Below are positions 15,383-25,479 of a stretch of 64,000 bases of DNA, in pieces. A program made the position numbers and the translations under genes. Origin of the DNA: RUG572 sp964386385 (GTDB lineage: Bacteria; Verrucomicrobiota; Kiritimatiellia; RFP12; UBA1067). How positions within the stretch are numbered: position 1 is the first letter of the stretch; every line of letters starts with the position of its first letter. The stretch is taken from contig CAYLRN010000001.1 in the NCBI GenBank assembly GCA_964386385.1, positions 1-64,000 on the forward strand, given 5' to 3'. A model generated the notes under the pieces. It saw nothing but the letters and a program-made list of their open reading frames with translations. It did no database searches and had not been told where the DNA came from.

Positions 15383-18300
15383 ATGAAAAAGTGTCTGCTG
15401 GCGTTTGCCCTGGCGGCGGCCGTCTCCACCGCCGTGGCCTATCTCCCTCCCGTGGAGGAGCGAAACGGAATCAAGGTCGAAATCGAGTCGTTCCCCCAGA
15501 AGCTGGAACGCAACGCCGGCAGCCCGTTCAGCTGGCCGCTCGGCGTGACGGAAGTCGCCGCCGGCGCGCCGCGCGCGTTCCCGGTCACGGTGGAGAACAA
15601 GACCGGCAAGTCCGTGACGGGGACGCTCGCCGTCTGGATGAACGACGACTGGGACGTCGCAGGCCCGCAGGGCGCGCTCACGCTCGCGCCTGGCGAGAGG
15701 AAGACGCTCTCCTTCACCGGCACGGCGAAGGCCCGCGCGCTGGACGCCCTCTATCCCGTCCACGCCACGTTCACGCCGGATGGCGCGGACGCGAAGGCTG
15801 CCGTCCCGCACCCGATCGCCGTCTTCCAGTACCGCAACCCCAACGCGCCACGAGCGCTGCCGCCGGTGAAGCGTCCGACGCTCGGCCCCGGCGTCTTCGC
15901 GCTCGACCGCGGGTTCGAGCGCGCGACGGCGCTGGAGGTCAATGGCAAGACCCATCCCGTGGCGGCGAGCGGCGACGCATCGGCCGACTGGGGCGCCAGG
16001 ATCCAGGCGGGCGGAATGCAGGTCGGCGACGAGTGGAAGCGCGGCTTCACGTCCCACCCGCCATACAAGAAGGGCGCGGGGTTCATCTGGAGCGACTTCC
16101 CGCTGGAGCTGCCGGACGTCCGGCCGATTGTCGCACGCGTTTCCAACTTCCTCGTCTCGAACGGCGACCAGCCGCCCTCCGACGGCGTGGAGTACAAGAT
16201 TCTCGTCATTGAGGCCGGCCGGCCGCCGAAGGAACTCGCCTCGCACATAGTGAAGAAGACGCTCACGTGGCAGGACCTGTCGGCGGACCTCTCCGACTAC
16301 GCGGGCAGGAAGATCTCCCTCCGGCTCTGGACGGGTCCCGGCCCGAAGATGAACACCTGCTGCGACGGCGGCGGGTGGGGCGACGTCCGCCTTGAGATCG
16401 GCCCGCAGCCGAAGGCGATGACGGCGGCGGACTGGGCGGCGCGCGAGGCGGCCGCCGTCGCGGCGGCGCGGAAGGCGCTGGCGGACGGCGCGGGCGAGAA
16501 CCGCTACGTGCTGGACGCGGGCGGCGTCCGCTACGGCGCCGCAATCGTGCCGGGCGAGCGCGGGCTCGTCGACGGCGCGATTGCGTTCACGGACGGCGAG
16601 CGCGCCATCTCCTACCGCGGTTTTACGGCGCGGGTGGACACGGCGGACGGCGGCGCCGCGCCGCAGCCGAAGGCGGACGTCCGCGTGGAGAAGGGGACGC
16701 TGCGCATCTCCTGGTCCATCCCCGGCGTCAGGCGCGACCCGCAGGGATTCCCGCGTCTCGTCGACGTCGCTATCGGCCCCGCGTCCGAACGCCCCGTACG
16801 CGTCTACGCCGGCTTCGGCAACGTCATCCAGAACCCGAAGTCGTTCACGCTTGGCGCGGGCGGATTCGCGCTTTCCACGCGCCACGTGGGCGCGGACTAC
16901 GAGAACGGGCTTTCCGTCGTGCAGGCGGTGGACGTGCCGCCGGACAGCGTCGTCTGCGACGGCGCGAAGAAAGTCTTCTCCCTCCACGCCCACCACGACG
17001 CCACGTTCACGCTCGTGCCGTCCGCGAATGGCGCCTTCGAGGCCGCCCGCCGCTTCCGCGCCGTCTCCGGCTACCGCAAGAGCCCCGGACGCGACGCGCT
17101 CGGCTCCCGGATGTGCCTCGACCAGTGGGGCGGCGACTACGCGAAGGCCGCGGCTGACCTGCGCCTGGCCGCGAAGTACGGCCTTAACGACACGATCTTC
17201 GTGAAGCACGACTGGCAGGCGTGGGGCTACGACTACCGTCTGCCGGAAATCTACCCGCCGCGCGGCGACGCCGCCGCGTTCGGCGACATGCGCCGGGCCT
17301 GCGCCGAGGGCGGAATGCTCTTTTGTCCGCACGACAACTACACCGACATCTACCCCGACGCGGAGAACTACTCCTACGACCTCGTCGTCTTCAACCTCGA
17401 CGGGACTCCGCAGAGGGCCTGGTTCAACCCCGGACGCCACGCGCTTTCCTACCGCTGGGCGCCGCACGCCTTCCGCCCATGGTGCCTCCGCAACGCGAAG
17501 CTCCTGCGCGAGGGGTACGATCCGGACGCCGTCTTCATCGACGTTCTGACCGCGCACGGCCCCTTCGACTACCTTGACCGCGAAGGGCGCTTCCACACGA
17601 AGGCGGAGACGTCGCGCCACTGGGGCGACGCCTACCGGACGTACCGCGAGGGCTACCGGCGGCCGGACGCCGTCTGCGTGAGCGAGGCCGGGCAGGACCA
17701 TCTCGTCGGCGTCCTCGACGCCGGCCAGAGCGACCACTTCCACGCCCGCAAGTGGCTTGGAGACGGCAAGTTCGAGGACTCCGAGCGGACGCCGTGGCAC
17801 GACATCGCCACGCACAACTACTTCGTCCTCTTCGCCGGAGGCCTTGGCGGACGCTACCAGGAGGACAGGTGGCACAAGGGCGGCGATTCCGAGCTCCACG
17901 GCTACGCCTCCGACGACTATCTTTCCAACGCCATCATCGGCGGACGCAATCCGATGTGCGACGGCCCCTTCTCCCGCAACGCGGTGAAGACGTACTGGCT
18001 GCAGCACGACGCCTGCGCCGAACTCGGCGCGGCCGAGTTCCTCGACCTCAAGTACGAGGACGGCAGCATCCACCGCCAGCATTCGTTCTTCTCGAACGGC
18101 GGCGAGGTGTGGGTCAACCGCCAGACGAACGAGACGTGGACGCTGCCGAACGGCGTCGCCCTGCCGCCCTATGGCTACTACGCGAAGACGCCCAAGACGG
18201 AATCCGGAATCGTCCTGAAGGACGGCCAGCGCGTCGGCTACGCGAAGGGCGCGGAGGCGGACTTCTTTGACGCGCGCAAGGCCGCGACGACCGCCGCGCA

Positions 18301-21079
18301 GGCGATATCCCGCGCCGCGGGCGCGGAGACGGTCGACCGCGCCTGCGTCCGCGTGTCCGTTGACTGGGAGACGCGCCGCGCAGTCAAGGGCTTCCATCCG
18401 TTCGTCCACGTCTGCAAGCCAGGTGCGTCGCACGAGGGCATCATCTTCCAGTGCGGCCTCGGCGTGACGGCACAGATGTTCGCGACTCCCGGAAAATACA
18501 GGGCGACGATGGACGTGCGGGTACCGGACCACGTTCCTGCCGGCACGTACGAGATTCGCTATGGCGCGTGGAATCCGGCGGGCGGCGGACGTCTCGCGAT
18601 GGCCGGCGCCGCTCGCGACGGCGGCAACCGCGTCCACGGCGGCGACGTCGTAGTCGAGAAGGGCGCGGACGGCAAGGTGTCCCGCGTGACATGGCGTCCG
18701 TCCACCGCAGCTGACAAGTCCGCCGAGCGCAACCGCGTCCTCGGCGTGAACGTCGCCGGCAAATCGGTCTCGTTCGCGGGCGTGAAGACGGACGGCTCGT
18801 TCCGCCTCCTGCGCCCCGCCGCGACGCCCGGCGAATGGCGCATCGTGCCGCTGCCCCATTCCGAAGGCTTCTCGGCGGAAATAGACCTCGCCGCGTTCGG
18901 CGCCGCCGACGCGAAGGTCATGGCGGTAGAGGTCCTCGACGCAGAGTCCGGGGCCGCCGCTCCGACGTGGTCGCAGACGGGGGCGACGCTGAAGTTCGCC
19001 TGCGACGCCCGCGCGTTCGCATACGCGCTTCGCATTGCCGCAGGTCCCGAACGCCACCAGAACTATTACAGGGAGTTCACGTACGATGCCCCCGACAGGA
19101 CGCCCGTGGTCTACGAGGGCTGGAGCCGCAGCAGCGACGCCAAGGCGGAGGACTACTGCATCTGGCTGGACGTCATCTACGCCGACGGAACGCCGCGCTG
19201 GGCCGTGCGCACGGACTTCACGCAGGGCTCTCACGACTGGGAGCACGTGCGCGGCGTCTTCGTCCCGGAAAAGCCCGTCAGGACGATCAAGTTCCATGCC
19301 TTTCTGCGCAAGGGCGCGGGCAAGGCCGACTTCATGGGGCTGAAGCTGGAGCGCCGCGTTCCGGCGAAGGGCGAGACGTTCGCATCCGTCCGACGGACGA
19401 ACCGTCCGTACTCGGACGGCGACGAGATCGAGGGGCTTGCCTGGAACGGCCGCGGCGTCGAGTCCCGCCGCTGGCCGGCCGGGAGGAGCCTCGGCGTAGA
19501 ATCGCCGCTGTCGCCGAATGGCGTCCAGGTCTGGACGGCGGACTCGATGGAGCGCGTCACGCCGCTCACGTTTCCGGTCGCGAAGATCCGGGCGGGAATC
19601 GACCTTGAGCTCGCCCGCAACGAATCGGAAAGCGCCCAGATAGTCGTCTCCACCGGCAGGGGCTGCGAATGGACGCAGGGCGGCCTTTCGCTTTCGCCGC
19701 TCGCGCAGAAGGACGGCACTCCGCTGAAGGGGTCGTTAACGTGGAACCGCGTCGCGTACCTTGCGCGGCGCACGGGCTATGCGCCGCATCCGTTCGGCCC
19801 GCCGAACGAGGAGAAGTGGTTCGCGGACCCGCTCTTCCCTGCGGGGGCGTTCCGCGTCCGGAAGGGCGGTTCGCAGAGCCTGTGGCTGACGGTCCGCGCC
19901 GACCGCGACGCGCGTCCCGGACTCTATCTCGGAAAGGCGACGGTCACGGAGCGCGGCGAGGTCAAGGCCGTCGTCCCCGTGTCCGTCCGCGTCCGCTCCT
20001 TCGTCCAGCCGGACACGTTCGGCATGGAGACGGCGTTCTGCGTGATGGACGGCTTCACGCGCGCCCAGTATCCCGACCGCTACGAGGAGATGCGCCGCCA
20101 GTCGTGGGACCTGATGCTCGACCATCGCCTCAACCCCGACGACATTTCGCGCACGACCCCTCCGCCGATCGCCGACCTCCTCTACGCGCGCAGCCGCGGC
20201 ATGAACAGGTTCAACGTCCTTAACCTGGTGCCGCCGCCGAAGGACAAGAACGTCAAGTGGGTCTGCTACTCGTCCGCCGCCGCCACAGACACCCCGGAGT
20301 TCTACGACTACCTCAAGCGCACTCTCACGCCGTACGTCGCCGAACTGCGCAAGAACGGCCTCATGCAGTACGCCTACCTCTACGGCTTCGACGAGCGCGA
20401 GCACGAATACTACCCCGGCATCGACCGGCTCTGGAAGAAGCTCAAGCGCGACTTTCCCGACCTTCCGCTCATGACGACGGCGATGATGTACAGGGACATG
20501 GCGAAGGGCGCGAAGCATCCGTGCCTTGAGACGACCGACTGGTACTGCCCGCTCTCGTCCGTCTATCGCCCCGGCCTTTCCGCAAGCCTCCGCGAAAAGG
20601 GGAAGCGCGTGTGGTGGTACACGTGCTGCGGCCCGCAGTATCCGTACGCGAACATGGCGTCGTACGAGTATCCGCCGATCGAAGGGCGGCTTCTTGCGTG
20701 GATGATGGACCTCTACCGCGTGGACGGACTTCTCTTCTGGCACGTCAATTTCTGGAACGGACAGAAGCCAATCGATTCGTCCGATACGTTCTGCCCCGAC
20801 TGGAACACGTACAGCGGGCTTCGCATGCCAGGCGACGGCATCTTCCTCTATCCCACGAAGGCGGGCGTCGTGCCGTCCATCCGCCTTGTCCAGATGCGCG
20901 ACGCGGTGGAGGACTTCGAGCGGCTGCACATGGCCGCGAAGAAAGCCGGGCGCGAAGCCGTGGACGAAGTGACGAAGACGCTCGTCAAGTCCATGACCGA
21001 CTACTCGCGCGACCCGTCTGCGCTTCGTGCCGCTCGCGAAAGGCTGGGCGACATGATAGAGGGCAAGGTCGCGAAGTGA
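15383..21079 (+). CDS. Giant secreted glycosidase with an internal TIM-barrel domain and a C-terminal DUF4091/GH123-like domain
   Basis: The 1898-residue protein begins with a Sec signal peptide (MKKCLLAFALAAAVSTAVA). A beta-sandwich with VTVENKTGKSVTGTLAVWMN (about 65-85) and a jelly-roll that may bind carbohydrate (about 170-345) follow. Near residue 570 a TIM-barrel starts (LGSRMCLDQWGGDYAKAA). It carries VFIDVLTAHGPFDYLD (about 716), a likely nucleophile Asp, and CVSEAGQDH (about 765), a likely acid Glu; this layout resembles GH101/GH129-type enzymes, a tentative match. More beta-rich segments follow (about 960-1350). From about 1410 to 1890 a DUF4091/GH123-like domain has LYGFDEREHEY (Asp-Glu pair near 1667). 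Two catalytic-type domains in one chain suggest stepwise attack on one glycan. It precedes the hexuronate genes. Confidence 0.75.
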   Translation: MKKCLLAFALAAAVSTAVAYLPPVEERNGIKVEIESFPQKLERNAGSPFSWPLGVTEVAAGAPRAFPVTVENKTGKSVTGTLAVWMNDDWDVAGPQGALTLAPGERKTLSFTGTAKARALDALYPVHATFTPDGADAKAAVPHPIAVFQYRNPNAPRALPPVKRPTLGPGVFALDRGFERATALEVNGKTHPVAASGDASADWGARIQAGGMQVGDEWKRGFTSHPPYKKGAGFIWSDFPLELPDVRPIVARVSNFLVSNGDQPPSDGVEYKILVIEAGRPPKELASHIVKKTLTWQDLSADLSDYAGRKISLRLWTGPGPKMNTCCDGGGWGDVRLEIGPQPKAMTAADWAAREAAAVAAARKALADGAGENRYVLDAGGVRYGAAIVPGERGLVDGAIAFTDGERAISYRGFTARVDTADGGAAPQPKADVRVEKGTLRISWSIPGVRRDPQGFPRLVDVAIGPASERPVRVYAGFGNVIQNPKSFTLGAGGFALSTRHVGADYENGLSVVQAVDVPPDSVVCDGAKKVFSLHAHHDATFTLVPSANGAFEAARRFRAVSGYRKSPGRDALGSRMCLDQWGGDYAKAAADLRLAAKYGLNDTIFVKHDWQAWGYDYRLPEIYPPRGDAAAFGDMRRACAEGGMLFCPHDNYTDIYPDAENYSYDLVVFNLDGTPQRAWFNPGRHALSYRWAPHAFRPWCLRNAKLLREGYDPDAVFIDVLTAHGPFDYLDREGRFHTKAETSRHWGDAYRTYREGYRRPDAVCVSEAGQDHLVGVLDAGQSDHFHARKWLGDGKFEDSERTPWHDIATHNYFVLFAGGLGGRYQEDRWHKGGDSELHGYASDDYLSNAIIGGRNPMCDGPFSRNAVKTYWLQHDACAELGAAEFLDLKYEDGSIHRQHSFFSNGGEVWVNRQTNETWTLPNGVALPPYGYYAKTPKTESGIVLKDGQRVGYAKGAEADFFDARKAATTAAQAISRAAGAETVDRACVRVSVDWETRRAVKGFHPFVHVCKPGASHEGIIFQCGLGVTAQMFATPGKYRATMDVRVPDHVPAGTYEIRYGAWNPAGGGRLAMAGAARDGGNRVHGGDVVVEKGADGKVSRVTWRPSTAADKSAERNRVLGVNVAGKSVSFAGVKTDGSFRLLRPAATPGEWRIVPLPHSEGFSAEIDLAAFGAADAKVMAVEVLDAESGAAAPTWSQTGATLKFACDARAFAYALRIAAGPERHQNYYREFTYDAPDRTPVVYEGWSRSSDAKAEDYCIWLDVIYADGTPRWAVRTDFTQGSHDWEHVRGVFVPEKPVRTIKFHAFLRKGAGKADFMGLKLERRVPAKGETFASVRRTNRPYSDGDEIEGLAWNGRGVESRRWPAGRSLGVESPLSPNGVQVWTADSMERVTPLTFPVAKIRAGIDLELARNESESAQIVVSTGRGCEWTQGGLSLSPLAQKDGTPLKGSLTWNRVAYLARRTGYAPHPFGPPNEEKWFADPLFPAGAFRVRKGGSQSLWLTVRADRDARPGLYLGKATVTERGEVKAVVPVSVRVRSFVQPDTFGMETAFCVMDGFTRAQYPDRYEEMRRQSWDLMLDHRLNPDDISRTTPPPIADLLYARSRGMNRFNVLNLVPPPKDKNVKWVCYSSAAATDTPEFYDYLKRTLTPYVAELRKNGLMQYAYLYGFDEREHEYYPGIDRLWKKLKRDFPDLPLMTTAMMYRDMAKGAKHPCLETTDWYCPLSSVYRPGLSASLREKGKRVWWYTCCGPQYPYANMASYEYPPIEGRLLAWMMDLYRVDGLLFWHVNFWNGQKPIDSSDTFCPDWNTYSGLRMPGDGIFLYPTKAGVVPSIRLVQMRDAVEDFERLHMAAKKAGREAVDEVTKTLVKSMTDYSRDPSALRAARERLGDMIEGKVAK

Positions 21080-21140
21080 CGGCCGGGCGCATTGTCCGGC
21101 ATGCAAGCGGAGAACCTTGAAGGACTTGGAGAAAAAGAAA

Positions 21141-22772
21141 ATGAAACTTTGCATTGAATCTATTTCGAAGGAGGCGGCCGCATGGGAGGCCGCCGGCGTG
21201 GCGCTGCCGAAGTTCGACGTCGCGGCGATGAGGCAGAAGACCGCGGATGCGCCCGAATGGGTGCACTTCGGCGCGGGCAACATCTTCCGCGGTTTCATCG
21301 GGTCGCTCGCGCAGCGCCTTCTGGACGACGGGCTTCTTGAGACCGGGATCGTCGCCTGCGACACGTTCGACTTCGACGTGATAGACCGGATATATGCGCC
21401 GTTCGACAATCTGACGCTCAACGTCATCCTCAACTCCGACGGCACGACGACGCGCGAAGTCCTAGCAGGCGTCGCCGAGGGCGTCAAGGCGGATCTTTCG
21501 GACGCCGCCGCGTCGGCGCGCCTCAGGCGCGTCTTCGCGCAGCCGTCGCTCAAGATGCTCTCGTTCACGATCACGGAGAAGGGCTACGCCCTGCGCCGTC
21601 CGGACGGCGCGTGGATGCCCATCGTGGAGGCGGACATGAAGGCCGGCCCGGCCGCGCCGCGCCACGCGATGTCGATCGTCTGCGCCTTGCTGCTCGAACG
21701 CTTCAACGCGGGCCGGCTTCCGCTTGCGGTCGTCTCCATGGACAACTGTTCGCACAACGGCGAGAAGCTGAGGGGCGCGGTCCTGGACATCGCGAAAGGA
21801 TGGCTTGAAAACGGCTTCGTCTCGCAGGAGTTCGTGGACTACGTCCATGACGAGACGAAGGTGTCGTTCCCGTGGACGATGATAGACAAGATCACGCCGC
21901 GCCCGCATCCGTCCGTGGAAAAGATGCTCTCCGACGCAGGAATCGAGGGGATGTCGCCGATCAAGACGTCGAAGGGCACGTTCATCGCGCCGTTCGTCAA
22001 CGCCGAAAAGCCGCAGTACCTCGTCGTGGAGGACTCGTTCCCGAACGGGCGGCCGCCGCTTGAAAAGGCGGGCGTGTACTTCTGCAGCCGCGAGACGGTG
22101 AACATGACCGAGCGGATGAAGGTCACTACGTGCCTGAACCCCCTGCACACCGCCATGAGCATGTTCGGATGCCTTCTCGGCTACACGCTCATCTGCGAGG
22201 AGATGAAGGACGCGGACATCGTGCGCCTCGTCAACCGCCTCGGACGCAAGGAGGGAATGCGCGTCGTCACCGATCCTAAGATCGTCTCGCCAATGGCGTT
22301 TCTGGAAGAGGTGATAAACGAGCGCCTTCCCAATCCGTTCATGCCGGACGACCCGCGCCGCATTGCGACGGACACCTCCCAGAAGGTCGGCATCCGCTTC
22401 GGCGAGACGATAAAGAGCTACGTCGCGCAGGGCCTGTCCCTCGACGACCTGGTGGCGATTCCCCTTGCCATCGCGGCGTGGCTTCGCTATCTGCTCGGCG
22501 TGGGCGACAATGGAAAGGCGATGGAAGTCTCCGCCGATCCGCTGAAGGACGAGCTCCAGGCGCAGCTGAAGGAAATAGTCTGGAACGATCCTGCCTCCTA
22601 CTGCGGACAGATCCTCCCCATTCTCGCCAATGCGTCCATTTTCGGGCTTGACCTGACGAAGACGTCGCTCGCCGCCCGGATCGAAGCCCATTTCACGAAG
22701 ATGCTGGAAGGCGACGGCGCGGTCCGCCGCGAACTGCGCGCGGCCCTTTCCTGCGACGGCGCCGCCGGCTGA
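21141..22772 (+). CDS. Mannitol dehydrogenase family oxidoreductase (tagaturonate/fructuronate reductase-like)
   Basis: A 543-residue polyol-specific long-chain dehydrogenase. Enzymes of this family (UxaB, UxuB, MtlD) reduce keto-hexuronates or fructose with NAD(P)H in the cytoplasm. The N-terminal Rossmann motif FGAGNIFRGFIGSL (about 41-54) and the catalytic region with VSFPWTMIDKITPRPHPS (about 241-258) are present, as is the ETVNMTERMKVTTCLNPLHTA segment holding the expected Lys, Asn and His residues. The ATG at 21141 follows TTGGAGA with good spacing. A TTG 24 nt upstream is in frame but less likely. It is directly followed by an altronate dehydratase, so a tagaturonate-to-altronate role is the best guess. 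Confidence 0.85.
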   Translation: MKLCIESISKEAAAWEAAGVALPKFDVAAMRQKTADAPEWVHFGAGNIFRGFIGSLAQRLLDDGLLETGIVACDTFDFDVIDRIYAPFDNLTLNVILNSDGTTTREVLAGVAEGVKADLSDAAASARLRRVFAQPSLKMLSFTITEKGYALRRPDGAWMPIVEADMKAGPAAPRHAMSIVCALLLERFNAGRLPLAVVSMDNCSHNGEKLRGAVLDIAKGWLENGFVSQEFVDYVHDETKVSFPWTMIDKITPRPHPSVEKMLSDAGIEGMSPIKTSKGTFIAPFVNAEKPQYLVVEDSFPNGRPPLEKAGVYFCSRETVNMTERMKVTTCLNPLHTAMSMFGCLLGYTLICEEMKDADIVRLVNRLGRKEGMRVVTDPKIVSPMAFLEEVINERLPNPFMPDDPRRIATDTSQKVGIRFGETIKSYVAQGLSLDDLVAIPLAIAAWLRYLLGVGDNGKAMEVSADPLKDELQAQLKEIVWNDPASYCGQILPILANASIFGLDLTKTSLAARIEAHFTKMLEGDGAVRRELRAALSCDGAAG

Positions 22773-22786
22773 CTGCGGAGATGCGC

Positions 22787-24136
22787 ATGGTAGTCAATCC
22801 CCTCGACAACGTCGAAGTGCGCGACGACGGGCACAAGTACGCAATCCGCGCCATCGCCGAAGGCGAGGACGTGGTCAAGTACGGAATGCCCATCGGACAC
22901 GCCACGCGCGCAATCGCCGTCGGCGACCACGTCCACGTCCACAATCTCGCCACGAATCTGGGCGATCTGCTGGACTACTCCTACGAGCCGTCGTTTGCGG
23001 ACCTTCCCCGCGTCGAGCCTCCGAAGGTCGGAATGTTCCGCCACGCGGACGGACGCCTTGGAGTACGCAACGACATATGGGTCGTGCCGCTCGTCGGCTG
23101 CGTGAACCGCCTCTGCGTCCGCCTTGCCGAATCGTGCGGCGGGATGGCTCTTGCGCATCCGTACGGATGTTCGCAGCTGGGGGGTGACCACGAGACGACG
23201 GCGAACCTTCTCGCCTCGCTCGTGCGCCACCCGAACGCGGGCGGCGTCCTGGTGGTGTCGCTCGGATGCGAGAACAACACGCTAGAATCGTTCAAGGCGC
23301 GGCTTAGGGACTGCACGGGGCTGAACGTTCGCTTCATGAAGGCGCAGGACGCGGGCGACGAGTTCGAGCGCGGAAAGGCGCTGATCGCGGAGCTGCTGGC
23401 GAACCGCCCGACCGTGCGCGAGGAAGTCCCCGCGTCGGAACTGGTTGTCGGCCTGAAGTGCGGCGGATCGGACGGTTTTTCGGGCCTTACGGCCAATCCG
23501 CTCGTCGGCCGGTTCAGCGACTGGCTTGTCGCGCGCGGCGGCAGCACGGTCTTGACGGAGGTGCCGGAGATGTTCGGCGCGGAGACGCTTCTGATGAGGC
23601 GATGCCGGACGCGGGAGGTCTTCGACGGATGCGTCGAGATGATAAACGGCTTCAAGAAGTACTATGCCGCCCATGGGCAACCATGCTACGAGAACCCGTC
23701 TCCCGGCAACAAGGCGGGCGGGATAACGACGCTTGAGGAGAAGTCGCTCGGCTGCGTCCAGAAGGGCGGCTCGTCGCCTGTGGAGGACGTGCTTGCCTAC
23801 GGGCAGAGAGTCCGCAGGCACGGGCTTTCGCTTCTCTCCGCGCCGGGCAACGACCTCGTCGCGTCCACCGCGCTTGCCGCGGCGGGATGCCATGTGGTCC
23901 TCTTCACGACCGGGCGCGGCACTCCGCTTGGCACGGTCGTGCCGACGATGAAGGTCGCGACGAACGACGCGCTGGCGGCGGGCAAGCCTAACTGGATCGA
24001 CTGGAACGCGATGTCGAACCTGGACGTCGACGCATTCGCGGCCAAAGTCCTGTCGGTCGCGGGCGGCGAGCCGGCGCGGAACGAAATCTGCGGCGACTGC
24101 GGAATCGCGATCTTCAAGGACGGCGTCACCCTCTAG
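22787..24136 (+). CDS. uxaA: Altronate dehydratase
   Basis: A UxaA-family altronate hydrolase (449 residues) that dehydrates D-altronate to 2-keto-3-deoxygluconate, a step of galacturonate use. The N-terminal SAF domain (about 1-70; GEDVVKYGMPIGHATRAIAVGDHVHVHN) is joined to the catalytic domain. That domain has VGMFRHADGRLGVRND, HPYGCSQLGGDHE, VSLGCENN and LKCGGSDGFSGLTANPLVG, all typical of UxaA/GarD. The conserved Cys and His residues of these motifs bind iron in this family. ATG at 22787 is six nucleotides after CGGAG; the ATG at 22781 touches the ribosome site and is less likely. With the upstream reductase it forms a two-gene hexuronate unit. Confidence 0.9.
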   Translation: MVVNPLDNVEVRDDGHKYAIRAIAEGEDVVKYGMPIGHATRAIAVGDHVHVHNLATNLGDLLDYSYEPSFADLPRVEPPKVGMFRHADGRLGVRNDIWVVPLVGCVNRLCVRLAESCGGMALAHPYGCSQLGGDHETTANLLASLVRHPNAGGVLVVSLGCENNTLESFKARLRDCTGLNVRFMKAQDAGDEFERGKALIAELLANRPTVREEVPASELVVGLKCGGSDGFSGLTANPLVGRFSDWLVARGGSTVLTEVPEMFGAETLLMRRCRTREVFDGCVEMINGFKKYYAAHGQPCYENPSPGNKAGGITTLEEKSLGCVQKGGSSPVEDVLAYGQRVRRHGLSLLSAPGNDLVASTALAAAGCHVVLFTTGRGTPLGTVVPTMKVATNDALAAGKPNWIDWNAMSNLDVDAFAAKVLSVAGGEPARNEICGDCGIAIFKDGVTL

Positions 24137-24187
24137 GACCGCCGTCCGCGTCCGTCTTTTTTCCGTCTCCACCCAAGGCGTTTTTGA

Positions 24188-24193
24188 TATACT
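24188..24193 (+). promoter_or_regulatory. -10 box of a probable leaderless promoter
   Basis: TATACT, preceded by TTTTTGA, ends 8 nt before the ATG at 24202. The expected transcription start is therefore one or two bases before the start codon. There is no Shine-Dalgarno sequence. Confidence 0.55.
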
Positions 24194-24201
24194 ATGCGGT
24201 C

Positions 24202-25479
24202 ATGAACGCATTGGCAGAGCAGTTGAACCAGACGCTCGGTCCGGTGGCGGACATGCTGTCCCCTGCCGGCCGGCGCATGTATTTTCCCTACGGGGGCATT
24301 CTCGGGCAGGGCGCCGAGGCGAAGAAGTGCGAAATCAACGCCACCATCGGCATGGCGTTCGAGGAAGACGGCTCTCCCCTCGTCATGAAGTGCTATGCCG
24401 ACAAGGTGAACCTCGACCGCAGGGCGTTTCTCTATGCAGGCTCCTTCGGTCTCCCCGGGCTTCGCGAGGAGTGGAAGCGTCTTCAGGTCGAAAAGAACCC
24501 ATCGCTGTCGTCGGTGTCCTATTCCACGCCGGTCGTCACGAACGCGCTAACGCACGGCCTCCGCATCGTGGCGGAGATGTTCGCAGGCCCCGGCGACGAG
24601 GTCGTTGCGCCAGACCTCTACTGGGACAACTACGCGCTGATTTTCGAGGACGCCTGCGGCGCGAAGATCCGCACGTTCAACACCTTTTCCGGCGAGGCGT
24701 TCGACGCGGAGGCGATGGAGCGCGCGCTTCTTGCCGGCGAGTCCGGGAAGAAGATTCTCATTCTCAACTTCCCCAACAACCCCACCGGCTACACGGCCAC
24801 GATTGAAGACGCGAAGCGGATCGTCGCCGCGGTCAAGACCGCCGCGGATGCGGGCAGGAAGGTCGTCGTCGTGCTCGACGACGCATATTTCGGGCTCGTC
24901 TACGAGAAGGGCGTCCATGAGGAATCGCTCTTCGCCGAATTCGCGACGCTCCACGAGAACGTCCTTGCCGTGAAGCTGGACGGCACGACGAAGGAGGATT
25001 ACGTCTGGGGCCTGCGCGTCGGGTTCGTCTCGTTCGCGTTCAGAAACGCCACTCCGGAGCAGCTCAAGGCGCTTGAGGCGAAGGCCGCCGGCGACATCAG
25101 GAGCTGCATATCGAACGTCACGGCGATCGGCCAGCATATGGCGGTCGCCGCGCTTGAGTCGCCGGACTACACGGCGCAGAAGCGCGAGAAGTACGAAGTG
25201 CTCAGAAAGCGCTACGACGCCATCCGCGCCATTCTCGCCGAGCATCCTGAGTACTCCAAGGTCTTCGAGACGATGCCGTTCAACAGCGGCTACTTCATGT
25301 GCGTGAAGCCCATCGGCGCGGACGCCGAGGCCGTGCGCCGTCTGCTCATCGAAAAGTACTCCACCGGCACGATCGTCCTTTCCGGGCTCATCCGCCTTGC
25401 GTTCTCGACAACTCCTACCGCCGCATTGCCGAGGTTGTTCGCGAACGTTGCGGCCGCGATTGGCGACCTCCAGTCCTGA
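24202..25479 (+). CDS. Class I/II aminotransferase (PLP-dependent)
   Basis: This 425-residue protein is a fold-type I aminotransferase. LNFPNNPTGYTAT (about 188-200) carries the conserved Asn-Pro, VVLDDAYFGLVYEKG (about 229-243) the PLP ring-stacking Asp and Tyr, and LDGTTKEDYVWGLRVGF (about 258-274) the likely PLP Lys and the Arg region. It probably transfers the amino group of an aromatic or branched amino acid, but the substrate is unknown. The promoter TATACT lies so close that the mRNA is probably leaderless. The stop overlaps the ispF start (TGATG), so the two genes and the following DUF192 gene form a compact operon. Confidence 0.85.
   Translation: MNALAEQLNQTLGPVADMLSPAGRRMYFPYGGILGQGAEAKKCEINATIGMAFEEDGSPLVMKCYADKVNLDRRAFLYAGSFGLPGLREEWKRLQVEKNPSLSSVSYSTPVVTNALTHGLRIVAEMFAGPGDEVVAPDLYWDNYALIFEDACGAKIRTFNTFSGEAFDAEAMERALLAGESGKKILILNFPNNPTGYTATIEDAKRIVAAVKTAADAGRKVVVVLDDAYFGLVYEKGVHEESLFAEFATLHENVLAVKLDGTTKEDYVWGLRVGFVSFAFRNATPEQLKALEAKAAGDIRSCISNVTAIGQHMAVAALESPDYTAQKREKYEVLRKRYDAIRAILAEHPEYSKVFETMPFNSGYFMCVKPIGADAEAVRRLLIEKYSTGTIVLSGLIRLAFSTTPTAALPRLFANVAAAIGDLQS

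Noticed and set aside
15122..19297. 1391-residue open frame on the minus strand
   Set aside because: Antisense shadow of the giant glycosidase and the Gfo/Idh gene end; composition is typical of GC-rich shadows and no domains are visible.
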